The notes: generated by a model from the letters alone, not told the origin. A stretch of DNA of 64,000 bases from Fluviicola sp. (GCA_017983675.1 JAGOAZ010000002.1:166608-230607); one strand, 5' to 3'; shown: positions 27,601 through 36,096, numbered from the stretch's first letter. Program-made: numbers and translations.

Positions 27601-28621
27601 TTTTTCAACGTTTGCTTCAACTTTAGCGCAAGCAACCTTAGCACGTGCCAGTTCGGTTGATATTGTTTTTACGAATGACCGATCGAAATGGACACGTTGT
27701 GCAGTATTGGAGTTGTGTGCTGATCCAAATTTAGCAGTTGGTAATGCAGAAGCTGGTGCATTGCGCGAACAACTGAGCGTCGATAAAAACGGCAATCCTG
27801 ATGGAACAGGAACAAAAGGAATGAGCTGGTTCCCAGGCTACGCAATCGATCTGGAAACAGGAAAACGCTTGCACATGGCATTTGGTGAAAACTCCTTTTT
27901 AGGTGGTTTTAATGGATCCGATATGAAGTGGAACCCAACAAGTGATTTGTATAACAACAACATGCCTGTTTTAGGTGGGCAACATCCAGTTTACGTTTTT
28001 GGTGTGGACATCAATGGAACAAATTGTCCTGCTTATGATGGTCAGAATAATTGGATTTACGACCAATTAAAAACTGCTTCGGCTACAAGTTACCGCAATG
28101 CCTTTACCAATTGCATATGGGTAGTGAATCCGTTGTTGACTGCAGGAAAAGAATTATTGAGCACAACTGTGCGCATCAAACTACGCATCAATAAAGAATA
28201 CGAACAATACACCGCAACTGGTTTAAATAATGGTTTGCCAATGTATGCTTGGGGAATGGATGGTTATAAAACACAAGTAGATGATGTAACATCTCTTTCT
28301 GAGGTTCTCAAACAAATCAATGTAGTACCAAATCCGTATTATGCCTTTTCAGAATACGAGCGTAACAAGGTCGATCAACGTATAAAAATCATCAACTTGC
28401 CTGAAAAATGTACCGTAACGATTTACAACGTATCAGGAAAATTGATCAATCAATTCAAGAAAGATAATGCACAAACATTTATCGACTGGAACTTGATAAA
28501 TCGTGTGGGAATTCCTATCTCGTCTGGTGTTTACATCATACATGTGGATGTACCAAACGTTGGGGAGACAGTTCGCAAAGCATTTATTGCAATGCGTGCA
28601 GTCGATTTAGAAGGGTTTTAA
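24641..28621 (+). CDS. Large secreted protein of unknown function with T9SS-type C-terminus
   Basis: This 1326-residue protein has a signal peptide (MNRFLVIVVFLLHTFAFSQ). No catalytic domain is recognised. Near residue 200 it has a Ca-loop-like stretch, FDRDENGTYEPTEGDYPWYD, and further Asp/Asn/Gly-rich segments follow. The last 95 residues (VVPNPYYAFSEYERN..TVTIYNVSGKLINQF..GIPISSGVYIIHVDV) have the PNP, YNVSGK and SGVYI pattern of a T9SS sorting or Ig-like end domain. The protein is therefore predicted to be secreted or surface attached through the system that SprE serves. The stop overlaps the convergent histidine kinase gene by 4 nt. A weak TATATCTTC box lies about 30 nt before the start. 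Confidence 0.8.
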   Translation: MNRFLVIVVFLLHTFAFSQPYQGLKATKKPTSSHQKGASCAPPNKSTYLQYNNVRALIHTAGNMWQIPGQNFAQYEVPKNSGIMALFTSALWLGGKDINGQLKLAALRYRDGADYWTGPLSNDFAEIDAADCYKYDNHYMSSQDLVREFDAWFAAGELDDQNGTNIQNTKFPNYKIPDFINDWPAHGDVTKGQDYYLAPFFDRDENGTYEPTEGDYPWYDITGTKDCKTDRRVSLYGDFNLWWVMNDKGNIHTESGGEPIGMEIRAQAFAFATNDDINNMTFYNYELINRGTQTLFDTYFGIFIDGALGNPFDDYVGCDVNRGLGYVYNGYQVDADNNGYKGYGASPPAVGVDFFEGPYQDNDSLDNAFGIGINEALNGIGYGDGIVDNERFGMRRFLYYINSGGGANPAQTDPTSATDYYNFLQGKWKDNTPFYYGGNGHISDPDADVTTPCDFMFPGDTDPQGWGSNGIPQPFWTEQTAGNLPYDRRFLQSAGPFVLSPGAINNITVGVVWARSPGGDPFASVKALQRADDKAQALFENCFKVLEGPHAPDLSAQELDREVILFLSNDSPSNNTNESYKELDPFIVSALPNPDKFYRFQGYMIYQLASTEVSVSDLTDPSRARLVAQCDKKDGVSRLINFEYDEDLEASIPIEKVDGANDGIKHSFSVTTDLFATGDKKLVNFKRYYYLAIAYAHNNYEQYIPTNPNALTGQKLPYLASRKAAIGEVKAITVIPHKSNPEANGTAFFSAYGLQPEITRIDGRGNGMNFLNLTQESENEILTTGSADEVTYAANGGPINVKIVDPLNVVGGYFTCKFYNNTGLPIDSASWVIYRHATVGGPVIDSVTAETTIAVDNEQLIPQWGISVQINNIPYYAVSAGVQGPEYRLFTDPIGARMEVTDSTKNWLSFIADDDSFSPTNWIRSGTYAPQASEDNPALGYNNPTCFPDNSTVDPQKKYAKLLNGGITHFSLVGRQCAYMPYAVPTAFSTFASTLAQATLARASSVDIVFTNDRSKWTRCAVLELCADPNLAVGNAEAGALREQLSVDKNGNPDGTGTKGMSWFPGYAIDLETGKRLHMAFGENSFLGGFNGSDMKWNPTSDLYNNNMPVLGGQHPVYVFGVDINGTNCPAYDGQNNWIYDQLKTASATSYRNAFTNCIWVVNPLLTAGKELLSTTVRIKLRINKEYEQYTATGLNNGLPMYAWGMDGYKTQVDDVTSLSEVLKQINVVPNPYYAFSEYERNKVDQRIKIINLPEKCTVTIYNVSGKLINQFKKDNAQTFIDWNLINRVGIPISSGVYIIHVDVPNVGETVRKAFIAMRAVDLEGF

Positions 28622-30177
28622 CGGTAAGGGAGACTGATTCGGAATGTAGTTCCTTTACCAATTTCAGAACGAAGGACATAAACTTTTCCGTTGTGGTATT
28701 CTTTGACAATTCGTTTGACCAAAGAAAGTCCAAGACCCCAACCTCGTTTTTTGGTGGTAAATCCTGGTTCAAAAATCGATTTGAACTGTTTTGGAGATAA
28801 CCCTTTTCCTGTATCTGTGATATCAATATTCACCCATTCAGGTGCAATTGAAACAAGTACATGAATCGACCCTTTTGATTCCATTGCATCGACTGCATTT
28901 TTCAAAATATTTTCCATTACCCATTCAATTAATGGGGCATTATGGGCTATCACAAGCGATTCATTTGATAATTCGTATGTTAAAGCCACTTTTTGTGAAA
29001 TGCGCGGTCGTAAATAATTGATAACGCGAATGACGGTTTCTTGAATATCTGCCGCTTGCAATTGTGTTTTCGAACCAATTTTCGAAAAACGTTGTGAAAC
29101 AGCTTCTAAGCGCTCGACATCTTTTTGCATTTCGCCAATAATACTCGGATCAATTTGTTGCGCTTCCAATAATTGAACCCATGCCATCAAAGATGATAAA
29201 GGTGTACCAAGTTGATGCGCAGTTTCTTTTGCCATTCCAGCCCAAACTTGATTTTGCTCTGCTTTTCGAAACGTACTAAACAATAAATAACCAATCAATA
29301 TAAATAATCCAATAATGATAAATTGAATGTACGGGTAAAATTGTAATTGCTTTAATTCGTCCGAATTATCAAAGAAAAGTTGATAGTTTTGGTGTTTGCC
29401 AAATGAAATAGCGATTGGATTATTAATCATTGCCAGTTCTTGGACTGTCTTCTTTAGAAGCTCAGGATCGGTTAATTTTTTAGGAATATTTGTTGCAATC
29501 AATGAATCTTTTCGTGCTGTTGTTAGCAAGACAGGAATTAAGCGAGCATCATTAATTAATTCATTATTAAAAGCTTGAATTAATGAATCACGTTCGCGCT
29601 CGAGTTGAATCGTTCGTTTTGTATCGGTGTAAAAATAGGTCATTGTCAGTCCTTCAGCGACTTCGATAGTAAATGGTTCATGATTGTTACTCCACAATGT
29701 TGCTAACTGTAACAAACTATCTTCGTATGTTTTTACCAATTCTTTTTGTGATAGATTTTGGTGAACAATGCGTAGATCAGTTGTATCAAAATCAATGTTT
29801 ACAGATCCAGAAACGACATTTTTATCATCGACTAAAATGACAGGGATATCTGTGTTTTCAACAATTATTTTTAACGGGAAGGTGTAATCGGGAAAGGCAT
29901 CTCCTACAATTGGCTTGGAAATTTCCGTAGAAGCATCAATGTACAATTGTATTTTTTTACGTTCGTAATTCCGTAATTGATTGAATGTTTTGTTTGTAAA
30001 CTCAACCAATTCAGCCTTCTTTTTTATCGCATCAACCCATTGTTTGGCACGTAACAATTCCCTGTCAGATACTTTTTGCACGGTATCATTCGATACCCAA
30101 AGAGAAATTCCGACAAGAATCAATGCCACTGCTAGTAGCACTAACTTCCATTTTTGTTTTGTTGAATAAAGATTCAT
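28618..30177 (-). CDS. Membrane sensor histidine kinase
   Basis: This 519-residue protein has one membrane helix at about 11-29, an extracytoplasmic sensor region of about 250 residues with no named fold, and a second helix at about 282-302. The HisKA box is MAKETAHQLGTPLSSL with phospho-acceptor His321. The ATPase domain has ENILKNAVDAMESKG (N box), DITDTGKGLSP (G1), and FTTKKRGWGLGLSLVKRI (F/G2). No response regulator gene adjoins it, so it is an orphan kinase. The two-base-class -7 box TACATTCG (30184-30191, minus) lies just before the start. Confidence 0.92.
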   Translation of the reverse strand: MNLYSTKQKWKLVLLAVALILVGISLWVSNDTVQKVSDRELLRAKQWVDAIKKKAELVEFTNKTFNQLRNYERKKIQLYIDASTEISKPIVGDAFPDYTFPLKIIVENTDIPVILVDDKNVVSGSVNIDFDTTDLRIVHQNLSQKELVKTYEDSLLQLATLWSNNHEPFTIEVAEGLTMTYFYTDTKRTIQLERERDSLIQAFNNELINDARLIPVLLTTARKDSLIATNIPKKLTDPELLKKTVQELAMINNPIAISFGKHQNYQLFFDNSDELKQLQFYPYIQFIIIGLFILIGYLLFSTFRKAEQNQVWAGMAKETAHQLGTPLSSLMAWVQLLEAQQIDPSIIGEMQKDVERLEAVSQRFSKIGSKTQLQAADIQETVIRVINYLRPRISQKVALTYELSNESLVIAHNAPLIEWVMENILKNAVDAMESKGSIHVLVSIAPEWVNIDITDTGKGLSPKQFKSIFEPGFTTKKRGWGLGLSLVKRIVKEYHNGKVYVLRSEIGKGTTFRISLPYR

Positions 30178-30319
30178 TATCAGCGAATGTACAAAAACAC
30201 GCTTGAATCACGCCAATTTTGCCAATTTTTCATTGATCAACGTACAAATGTTCCGCTTTCTTTTTAGTTCGTTTCTAATGAACGTAACAAATTTCACTTT
30301 TTCTCGTATATAGTGGTCT

Positions 30320-33013
30320 ATGACTAAGTGGCACCGCATTCGGAAAATAAGTTATTGGTTCTTCGGAAGCATACTTGGATTGGTATTATTAATCACCGGG
30401 ACCATCTATTTTTTCAAAGATGAAATCATCCAAATTGCTGTAGGTGAAATAAATAACCATTTAAAAGCAAAAGTAGAAGTTAAAAAAGTGGATCTTACTT
30501 TTTGGGCAACTTTCCCTAATTTGTCGATTGATTTCAATGAAATTTTCATTCAAGATGCCTTGCCTCATAGCACCAAAAAAGACACCTTACTTTATTCCGA
30601 ACAAATTCGATTGAAGTTCGATCCAATGGATATTTGGAATGAAAAGTATGATGTCAAACAAATTAATGTAGCCCCAGGAACCTTAAAATTAGTAGTCAAT
30701 AAAAAAGGCGAAGTCAACTACGATATTTTTAAACCAGCTAACGAACGCTCGTCGGATAAGTTCCACATGTCGTTAAAAGAAGTCGAAATTTCTGATTTAC
30801 GCTTCCTGTATGCGAACAAATTACAAGGTCAAAAATATGCAACCACCTTTCAAGACGTAGCCTTAAATGGAGATTTTTCAGAAGAAGAATTTACCGTACA
30901 TACCGATGCAGCCTTCACCATTCACCGCGTTCAAAACGGATTGGTTCCTTTTGTCATTAACCAACCAGCAACAACCAATATCGATCTAATTGTCAATCAA
31001 AAAGCAGGAACGGTTTCGTTGCCAAGCGGTAAAATTAATTTAGCAGGATTGCCCTTTGATGTGAACTTTTTTCTAGATAGCACTTCTTTTAAAACTCAAA
31101 TCAAAGCGGAATCGTTAGCATTGGAAGATGTTGCTAATAAATTAGCTTGGAAAGAAGTCAAACAAGTCAATAAATTTAAGGGAAGTGGGACAGCTCGTTT
31201 TCTGTTAAATGTTGCGACTGATCTAGGAGTCGATGCTTATCCACAAATCGATTGTCAGTTTTCTATTAACAAAGGGAAATTAACAGAACCTTCACAAGGT
31301 TTGACTTTAAGTAATTTATTTTTAGACGGCTCTTACTCAACATTGAAAGGAAAAGGAAACGAAGAATTACTGTTGAATAATGTTTCTTTTCATTCGTTTA
31401 GTGGACCATTCAAAGGAAATCTTGCTATCAAACAATTTGATGCGCCAACCTATACTGGAAATGCAAACGGTTCAGTTGATTTAGGAATGATACACGCACT
31501 TTTTCATTTACCGAAAATGAATAAAATTTCGGGAAAAGTTGGCGTCAATAGCCGTTTTAAATTAGTTACCTTACTTTCAGATGCTGGTTCAACGATTGAA
31601 GTGGCTGATGGAAATGGTGCGGCTCAACTGAACAATGTGCATTTTCAATTAATCGATGATTCACGTAAATTCAGCAATATTAATGGAAAAATTATCCTGA
31701 ATAAAACCGCTGCTGTACTCGAAAACTTACGTGTTCAATTAGGACTTTCGGACATGAAAATCAATGGATTATTCAATCATGTTGATGCCTTTTTACAAGA
31801 TAAAGCAAATTTATCCGTAGAAGTGACAGCTGAAAGTCGTAAAATAGATTTGGAGGATTTTACCAATACCGTTGGAATTCCAACAACACCAGGTGGAAAT
31901 ACTGCGTCAAACAAAAAAGAATGGTTGTTGCCAACAATGATTGATGGTTCTGTTTTACTCGATTTGGGGACATTGGTTCTGAATCAACATCACTTTACTC
32001 AAATTCACGGAGACATGAAGGTGGGGAATCGAGTTATTCAAATTAATCAGTTAACAGGAACAAGTGCTGGAGCAGCTGTAACTGGTGGATTAACAGTTCA
32101 AGAATCAGCTCCCGAACGATTTGACATTGCAACGAAATTAGCCGCTACATCGATTGATTTCAAACGTGTGTTCAACGAGTGGAATAACTTTGAACAAGAT
32201 GTCATTAGTGCCGATAATATTTCTGGCAGAGCAGAATTACTATTGGATTTGAAGGCGCCGTTTGATTTCAATACAGGGATTATAAAAGAAGCGCTTGTTG
32301 CACAAATTCAACTTGCTGTTTACGACGGGAAATTAAAAAATGTTGAAACATTCAAGCAATTGACAGCCGATTTGAAATCGCCCAAAACGCGAGTTGTTTT
32401 CAGTCCCAAAGAAATTGAAGCGTTGCAGGCTAAATTAAGTAACCTGACGTTTGACAAATTAGAAAACACGATTTATATTCGAAATTCCACGCTCATTATA
32501 CCAAAAATGGACATCCGTTCGTCGGCATTAGACATGACATTGGAGGGCTCTCACACGTTTGATAACACAATCGATTATCGTTTTTCCTTCCGTTTGCGTG
32601 AATTGAAATTAAACAAAGATGAATCAGAATTTGGCGAAGTCATTGATGATGAAACAGGTGTACGTATTTATGTTCGGATGCACGGTAAATTGGATAGTCC
32701 AACCATTGTTTGGGATCAAAAAGCGCGCAAAGATCAAGCAAAGGAAAACCACGAACAAGCGAAGCAAGAGGCTTTATCCATTTTGAAATCGGAATTAGGT
32801 TTATTCAAGAAAGACACGACCATCAAAGCCTATCAACCGAAAGTGCAGCAACGCGAGGAAATCAAAATTGAGTTTGGCAAAGAGGAAGTGGATCCAGCTA
32901 TTCTTGAAAAAGAAAAGAAGAAGAAACAATCCAAAATCGCTAAGTTCGGCGATAAGCTAAAGGAAGAGAATAAAAAGCAAAAAGAGAAGGAAGTAGAATT
33001 TACGGTGGATTAA
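30320..33013 (+). CDS. AsmA-like inner-membrane protein
   Basis: This 897-residue protein has a single N-terminal membrane helix (YWFFGSILGLVLLITGTIYFF, about residues 11-31) and a long periplasmic part rich in beta strands. The start of that part (INNHLKAKVEVKKVDLTFW..FPNLSIDFNEIFIQD) matches AsmA family proteins. Such proteins belong to the bridge-like lipid-transfer group with YhdP/TamB and affect outer-membrane lipid balance. Residues 700-780 contain the AsmA-like C-terminal pattern (FDKLENTIYIRNSTLIIPKMDIRSS). The tail from about 840 is Lys/Glu-rich. It is monocistronic, with no partner gene next to it. Confidence 0.82.
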   Translation: MTKWHRIRKISYWFFGSILGLVLLITGTIYFFKDEIIQIAVGEINNHLKAKVEVKKVDLTFWATFPNLSIDFNEIFIQDALPHSTKKDTLLYSEQIRLKFDPMDIWNEKYDVKQINVAPGTLKLVVNKKGEVNYDIFKPANERSSDKFHMSLKEVEISDLRFLYANKLQGQKYATTFQDVALNGDFSEEEFTVHTDAAFTIHRVQNGLVPFVINQPATTNIDLIVNQKAGTVSLPSGKINLAGLPFDVNFFLDSTSFKTQIKAESLALEDVANKLAWKEVKQVNKFKGSGTARFLLNVATDLGVDAYPQIDCQFSINKGKLTEPSQGLTLSNLFLDGSYSTLKGKGNEELLLNNVSFHSFSGPFKGNLAIKQFDAPTYTGNANGSVDLGMIHALFHLPKMNKISGKVGVNSRFKLVTLLSDAGSTIEVADGNGAAQLNNVHFQLIDDSRKFSNINGKIILNKTAAVLENLRVQLGLSDMKINGLFNHVDAFLQDKANLSVEVTAESRKIDLEDFTNTVGIPTTPGGNTASNKKEWLLPTMIDGSVLLDLGTLVLNQHHFTQIHGDMKVGNRVIQINQLTGTSAGAAVTGGLTVQESAPERFDIATKLAATSIDFKRVFNEWNNFEQDVISADNISGRAELLLDLKAPFDFNTGIIKEALVAQIQLAVYDGKLKNVETFKQLTADLKSPKTRVVFSPKEIEALQAKLSNLTFDKLENTIYIRNSTLIIPKMDIRSSALDMTLEGSHTFDNTIDYRFSFRLRELKLNKDESEFGEVIDDETGVRIYVRMHGKLDSPTIVWDQKARKDQAKENHEQAKQEALSILKSELGLFKKDTTIKAYQPKVQQREEIKIEFGKEEVDPAILEKEKKKKQSKIAKFGDKLKEENKKQKEKEVEFTVD

Positions 33014-33081
33014 AAACGACGCACATTGCTGTGCTTTCATTCTTCAGTTTAACATCTTTTTTTTCAAATACAAATATTATG

Positions 33082-33089
33082 TATCTTTG
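33082..33089 (+). promoter_or_regulatory. -7 element of the zeta-like toxin module
   Basis: TATCTTTG fits TAnnTTTG and lies 19 nt before the ATG of the small upstream gene. It supports a separate two-gene transcript. Confidence 0.65.
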
Positions 33090-33107
33090 TAAAAAGATTT
33101 TTATACC

Positions 33108-33278
33108 ATGAAAATTAGCATTAAATTATCGGATAAAAAGACTTCTTCAAACATTGATTTAGCTGAATTAAAAAAGAGAGCAAATATTGTTTTTAATAAT
33201 GACGTTCGCCCTAAAATTGAAAAGGCTAAAGCAATGCAAAAACCTTCGAATACAATTAAATGCAACAACCCTATTTAA
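33108..33278 (+). CDS. Small protein upstream of zeta-like toxin (candidate antitoxin)
   Basis: This 56-residue protein (MKISIKLSDKKTSSNIDLAE.., ending TIKCNNPI) lies 19 nt after a consensus -7 box. Its last 19 nt overlap the start of the P-loop toxin-like gene. It is Lys-rich, with a predicted helix around residues 18-45, and I know no domain in it. The position, promoter and overlap match an antitoxin or chaperone-like partner in a toxin-antitoxin operon. Classical epsilon antitoxins are about 90 residues and look different. Function is inferred from context alone. Confidence 0.6.
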   Translation: MKISIKLSDKKTSSNIDLAELKKRANIVFNNDVRPKIEKAKAMQKPSNTIKCNNPI

Positions 33279-33877
33279 GAATTTTTGCTGGTTGTAATGG
33301 CTCTGGCAAATCTACTTATTCACAGGTTTTTTCCCAAGAAGCTATCCCATTTGATTTTGACAAACGTTTTCTTGAACGCTACAATTCAATGCCTGATTCT
33401 GAATTAAGAGAACAAATAGCTAAAAATATAACTTCAGAAGAATTTTTGAATGAATTTAATAATGCAATAAAAAATATCGAATCGTTTGCATTCGAAACCA
33501 ATTTATTTCCTTTTCCAGTTGAATTAATCACTAAAGCTAAATCACATGGCTTCAGAATCGAGATGTATTTTTTTTGTTTGAATTCTATTGAATTAGCTAA
33601 AGAAAGGGTTGAAATTCGTTCAAAAAACAATGGTCATGATGTTGATGACCAAACAATTATTATGAAGTGGAGAGAAGGATATAAAAACATCAATTTACAT
33701 TTCAGTGTTTTTGACTTTCTTACATTTATAGATAATTCTTTGTATCAAGAACCTACTTTTTTGTTTGAATTGATCAAAGATCAAAAAGATTCATTTGAAT
33801 TTACTCAGTTTATTGATGAGCTTCCCGAATATACCAAGAGAAGATTACCAGCAATTTTTGATTTACTTCAAAAGTAA
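33260..33877 (+). CDS. Zeta-toxin-like P-loop kinase (COG4185 type)
   Basis: This 205-residue protein has Walker A GCNGSGKST at residues 11-19. The family's further landmarks are present: FDFDKRF after beta-2, AFETNL at the ETT position, a GFRIEMYFFCLNS strand, RSKNNGHDV as the arginine/GGH lid, and FIDNS. Zeta toxins phosphorylate UDP-GlcNAc or related nucleotide sugars and block peptidoglycan synthesis, but COG4185 members have unproved substrates. The start at 33260 lies inside the preceding 56-residue gene. Toxin activity is likely but not shown. The lid glycines are replaced by Asn-Asn-Gly, a small departure from the family norm. Confidence 0.8.
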   Translation: MQQPYLRIFAGCNGSGKSTYSQVFSQEAIPFDFDKRFLERYNSMPDSELREQIAKNITSEEFLNEFNNAIKNIESFAFETNLFPFPVELITKAKSHGFRIEMYFFCLNSIELAKERVEIRSKNNGHDVDDQTIIMKWREGYKNINLHFSVFDFLTFIDNSLYQEPTFLFELIKDQKDSFEFTQFIDELPEYTKRRLPAIFDLLQK

Positions 33878-33897
33878 CTATTATTGTATTCGAAAGC

Positions 33898-33918
33898 TTA
33901 TGTAAACAATATACATAA
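33898..33918. repeat. Inverted repeat in the toxin-sigma factor intergenic region
   Basis: TTATGTA (33898-33904) and TACATAA (33912-33918) are perfect 7-bp arms around a 7-nt loop. They lie 20 nt after the toxin stop. No T-run follows. The rest of 33919-34036 shows no gene. Confidence 0.35.
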
Positions 33919-34036
33919 TCGCTGAGTAAATAGTTCAATTAGGTGTCTGAGGTTCTCGTTTGCGGTTCGCACAAAAACCACATAGTACCAATAAATAATT
34001 CGACATAAGGATCTCAAACGAATGTCTTTCTTATTT

Positions 34037-34067
34037 TTTGAAAAAAAATAAATTTCATGTAACTTTT
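34037..34067 (+). promoter_or_regulatory. Promoter of the sigma factor operon
   Basis: TTTG (34037-34040), a 19-nt spacer and TAACTTTT (34060-34067) match the Bacteroidota promoter except for the last base. The leader to the ATG would be about 42 nt. It looks like a housekeeping promoter, so autoregulation by the encoded sigma factor is not evident here. Confidence 0.65.
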
Positions 34068-34115
34068 CTGACATTTATCAAACTTACCTTATTAGATGGC
34101 TAAGATTACTTATCA

Positions 34116-34640
34116 ATGACAGACAAACAAAAAGCATTTTTACAACTTTACGAACCAATTCACAATCGGTTTGAGCGTTTCTGCAGGGCGCGCGCCTTTG
34201 ATGACATGGATTATTGTGATTTGATTAATGATAGTTTGCTTGTTGCTTTTGAAAAGTTTGAGACCCTTCGATCAGAACAAGCGTTTTTATCCTTTTTATG
34301 TGGGATAAGTATCCGAATAATTGGAAATTATCATCAAAAAAAGAAAACAACCCGCTTTGGTCGTTCAGATAACATGTTGGATATTAAAGATGAAAATTCA
34401 AACCCTCAATTACAAGCAGATATCCATTATCTCTACAAAGCATTAGCTCAATTATCTGATGAGCAACGAGAATCTATTATTTTGTTTGAAATTACAGGTT
34501 TTTCAATCAAGGAAATAATGGTCATACAAAACGCTAGTGAATCTGCAGTGAAACAACGTTTAAAACGTGGAAGGCAAAAACTCACTGAGATGCTCACTTT
34601 TGAAGTAACAACAACTAATGGAAACCAAAAAAATGGATAA
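34116..34640 (+). CDS. ECF-type RNA polymerase sigma factor
   Basis: This 174-residue protein has a region 2 part (NRFERFCRARAF..DYCDLINDSLLVAFEKFE, then AFLSFLCGISIRIIGNYHQ). Its region 4 helix-turn-helix is LAQLSDEQRESIILFEITGF..IKEIMVIQNASESAVKQRLKR. The short linker and absence of region 3 make it an extracytoplasmic-function sigma. Region 2 differs from the common FecI-like sequences of this phylum. It overlaps by 23 nt a gene for a single-pass membrane protein, the usual place for an anti-sigma factor. Confidence 0.9.
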   Translation: MTDKQKAFLQLYEPIHNRFERFCRARAFDDMDYCDLINDSLLVAFEKFETLRSEQAFLSFLCGISIRIIGNYHQKKKTTRFGRSDNMLDIKDENSNPQLQADIHYLYKALAQLSDEQRESIILFEITGFSIKEIMVIQNASESAVKQRLKRGRQKLTEMLTFEVTTTNGNQKNG

Positions 34641-36012
34641 TTCGAACAAATTAGACGATTTTTTTCGTTCTGCTCGGGAACAAAAGCCGGAGTATTCTTT
34701 TGATAAAGTCAAAGCACAATTTATAATTTCTAGTATGAATTTAGCAGTAAATTCTCCTAGTAAACAGAAAAATTTACCCTCCTTAAAAAAATGGATTATG
34801 ACCTTTACAGCAATCTCTTCAATTATTGCAGCAATTATTTGGATAAGTCCTTATACTGCATCGAAACAAAAATCAAGTAAACCAATTGTTGCGCATAAAA
34901 AAAATAGAAATAGTAATCAATTTGCAGATTATCATGAAGTAGTGCGTGAAAAAACAAATGTGTTTCACAACAACATAAATCGCAGTAAAACAACTAGTTT
35001 TCAATTGAATGAACTGACATTGGAAAATACATTTGTTAATCACCCCACAACAATTAGCAGTGAAATAATTGAACATTCATTCACGAATAATAAAAACAAT
35101 TATAAACCATCGTTAAATGATGTTGTTCCTATGCCAATTCTAACAGAAGAAGAAATTGCATTTGCAGTAAAAACCAAGAAACAGTTATTAAAAGCTATAT
35201 ATAAACACGATAAAAAGGAGTGGGCTTATATCCCGTCAAATTCAATTCATCTGCAAGATTCTGTTTTTACTGTACAATCTTTTTTTATGCTAAAAACGGA
35301 AGTCACCAACGCGCAGTACTTAGCATTCATTTACGATTTAATTATTCAAAATAAAAAAGAAGCATTTTATACTGCAAAACCTGATCAAAAACAGTGGACA
35401 AATTATTTTAATTCAGGAATGGGTCCATATGAAGTTCTTTATTTTTCAAATCCAGTTTTTGCTAACTATCCTGTAGTAAACGTTAGTCAAGAAGGCGCCG
35501 AATTGTTCTGTAAATGGATAACTGAAGAATATAAAAAAATGTATTCAAAATCGGCTGATGAGATAACCCCGATACGTTTACCGATGTATGCTGAATGGAT
35601 GATGGCTGTGTCATCTAGCGGAAAATACACCAAATATCCTTGGGTGGGAGATTCGGTGAAAAACACAAATGGAATGATGCAAGCCAATTTTGCACGTACT
35701 GATTTACCAACTGTTGCTGAATCATCAAATCTCGACTTAACTTCACCAGTAAAGTCATACTGGCCAAACGATTATGGTATTTATAATTTAGTTGGAAATG
35801 TTGCTGAAATGGTAGTTGAATCTTCTCCAAAGAATAACTTGATTTCAGTGAATCAAAAAAACAGACCGGTCCGAACAGTTGGAGGAAGTTTCGAAAAATC
35901 AGCAGAGTTTTTAGAAATTAATGCGAAAGATCCGTATAAAGGAAAAATCACCGCTTGCCCTGCCATTGGTTTCCGAATAGTAATGACTTATTTAAGTCCT
36001 AATATACGTTGA
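34618..36012 (+). CDS. Single-pass membrane protein with SUMF1/FGE-like periplasmic domain (candidate anti-sigma sensor)
   Basis: This 464-residue protein has a cytoplasmic N-terminus of about 55 residues (LDDFFRSAREQKPEYSFDKV) and one membrane helix at about 57-77. A Asn/Lys/Thr-rich linker follows, and a C-terminal domain at about 205-460 resembles the formylglycine-generating-enzyme/SUMF1 fold. Visible SUMF1 marks are FFMLKTEVTNAQYLAF, YPVVNVSQEGAELFCKW, IRLPMYAEWMMAV, YPWVG, YGIYNLVGNVAEMV, VGGSF and IGFRIVM. The catalytic cysteine pair of true FGE is not evident, so it is probably a binding domain as in GldK. The 23-nt overlap with the sigma gene suggests an anti-sigma role. The start could also be the in-frame ATG at 34633. 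Confidence 0.8.
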   Translation: METKKMDNSNKLDDFFRSAREQKPEYSFDKVKAQFIISSMNLAVNSPSKQKNLPSLKKWIMTFTAISSIIAAIIWISPYTASKQKSSKPIVAHKKNRNSNQFADYHEVVREKTNVFHNNINRSKTTSFQLNELTLENTFVNHPTTISSEIIEHSFTNNKNNYKPSLNDVVPMPILTEEEIAFAVKTKKQLLKAIYKHDKKEWAYIPSNSIHLQDSVFTVQSFFMLKTEVTNAQYLAFIYDLIIQNKKEAFYTAKPDQKQWTNYFNSGMGPYEVLYFSNPVFANYPVVNVSQEGAELFCKWITEEYKKMYSKSADEITPIRLPMYAEWMMAVSSSGKYTKYPWVGDSVKNTNGMMQANFARTDLPTVAESSNLDLTSPVKSYWPNDYGIYNLVGNVAEMVVESSPKNNLISVNQKNRPVRTVGGSFEKSAEFLEINAKDPYKGKITACPAIGFRIVMTYLSPNIR

Positions 36013-36051
36013 TCAATTGAGATAATTTATATTATGGAGTAACCATTTAGG

Positions 36052-36096
36052 AACATAAACGGCGCTCCATACCTTTAGGGATACGCCGTTTATGTT
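36052..36096. terminator. Bidirectional terminator between the SUMF1-domain gene and fumarase
   Basis: AACATAAACGGCG (36052-36064) and CGCCGTTTATGTT (36084-36096) form a perfect 13-bp stem with a 19-nt loop. The A/T-rich outer arms serve both convergent genes. Confidence 0.8.

Noticed and set aside
33024..33037. GCACA...TGTGC hairpin after the AsmA-like gene as a terminator
   Set aside because: The stem is only 5 bp and the T-run is distant.
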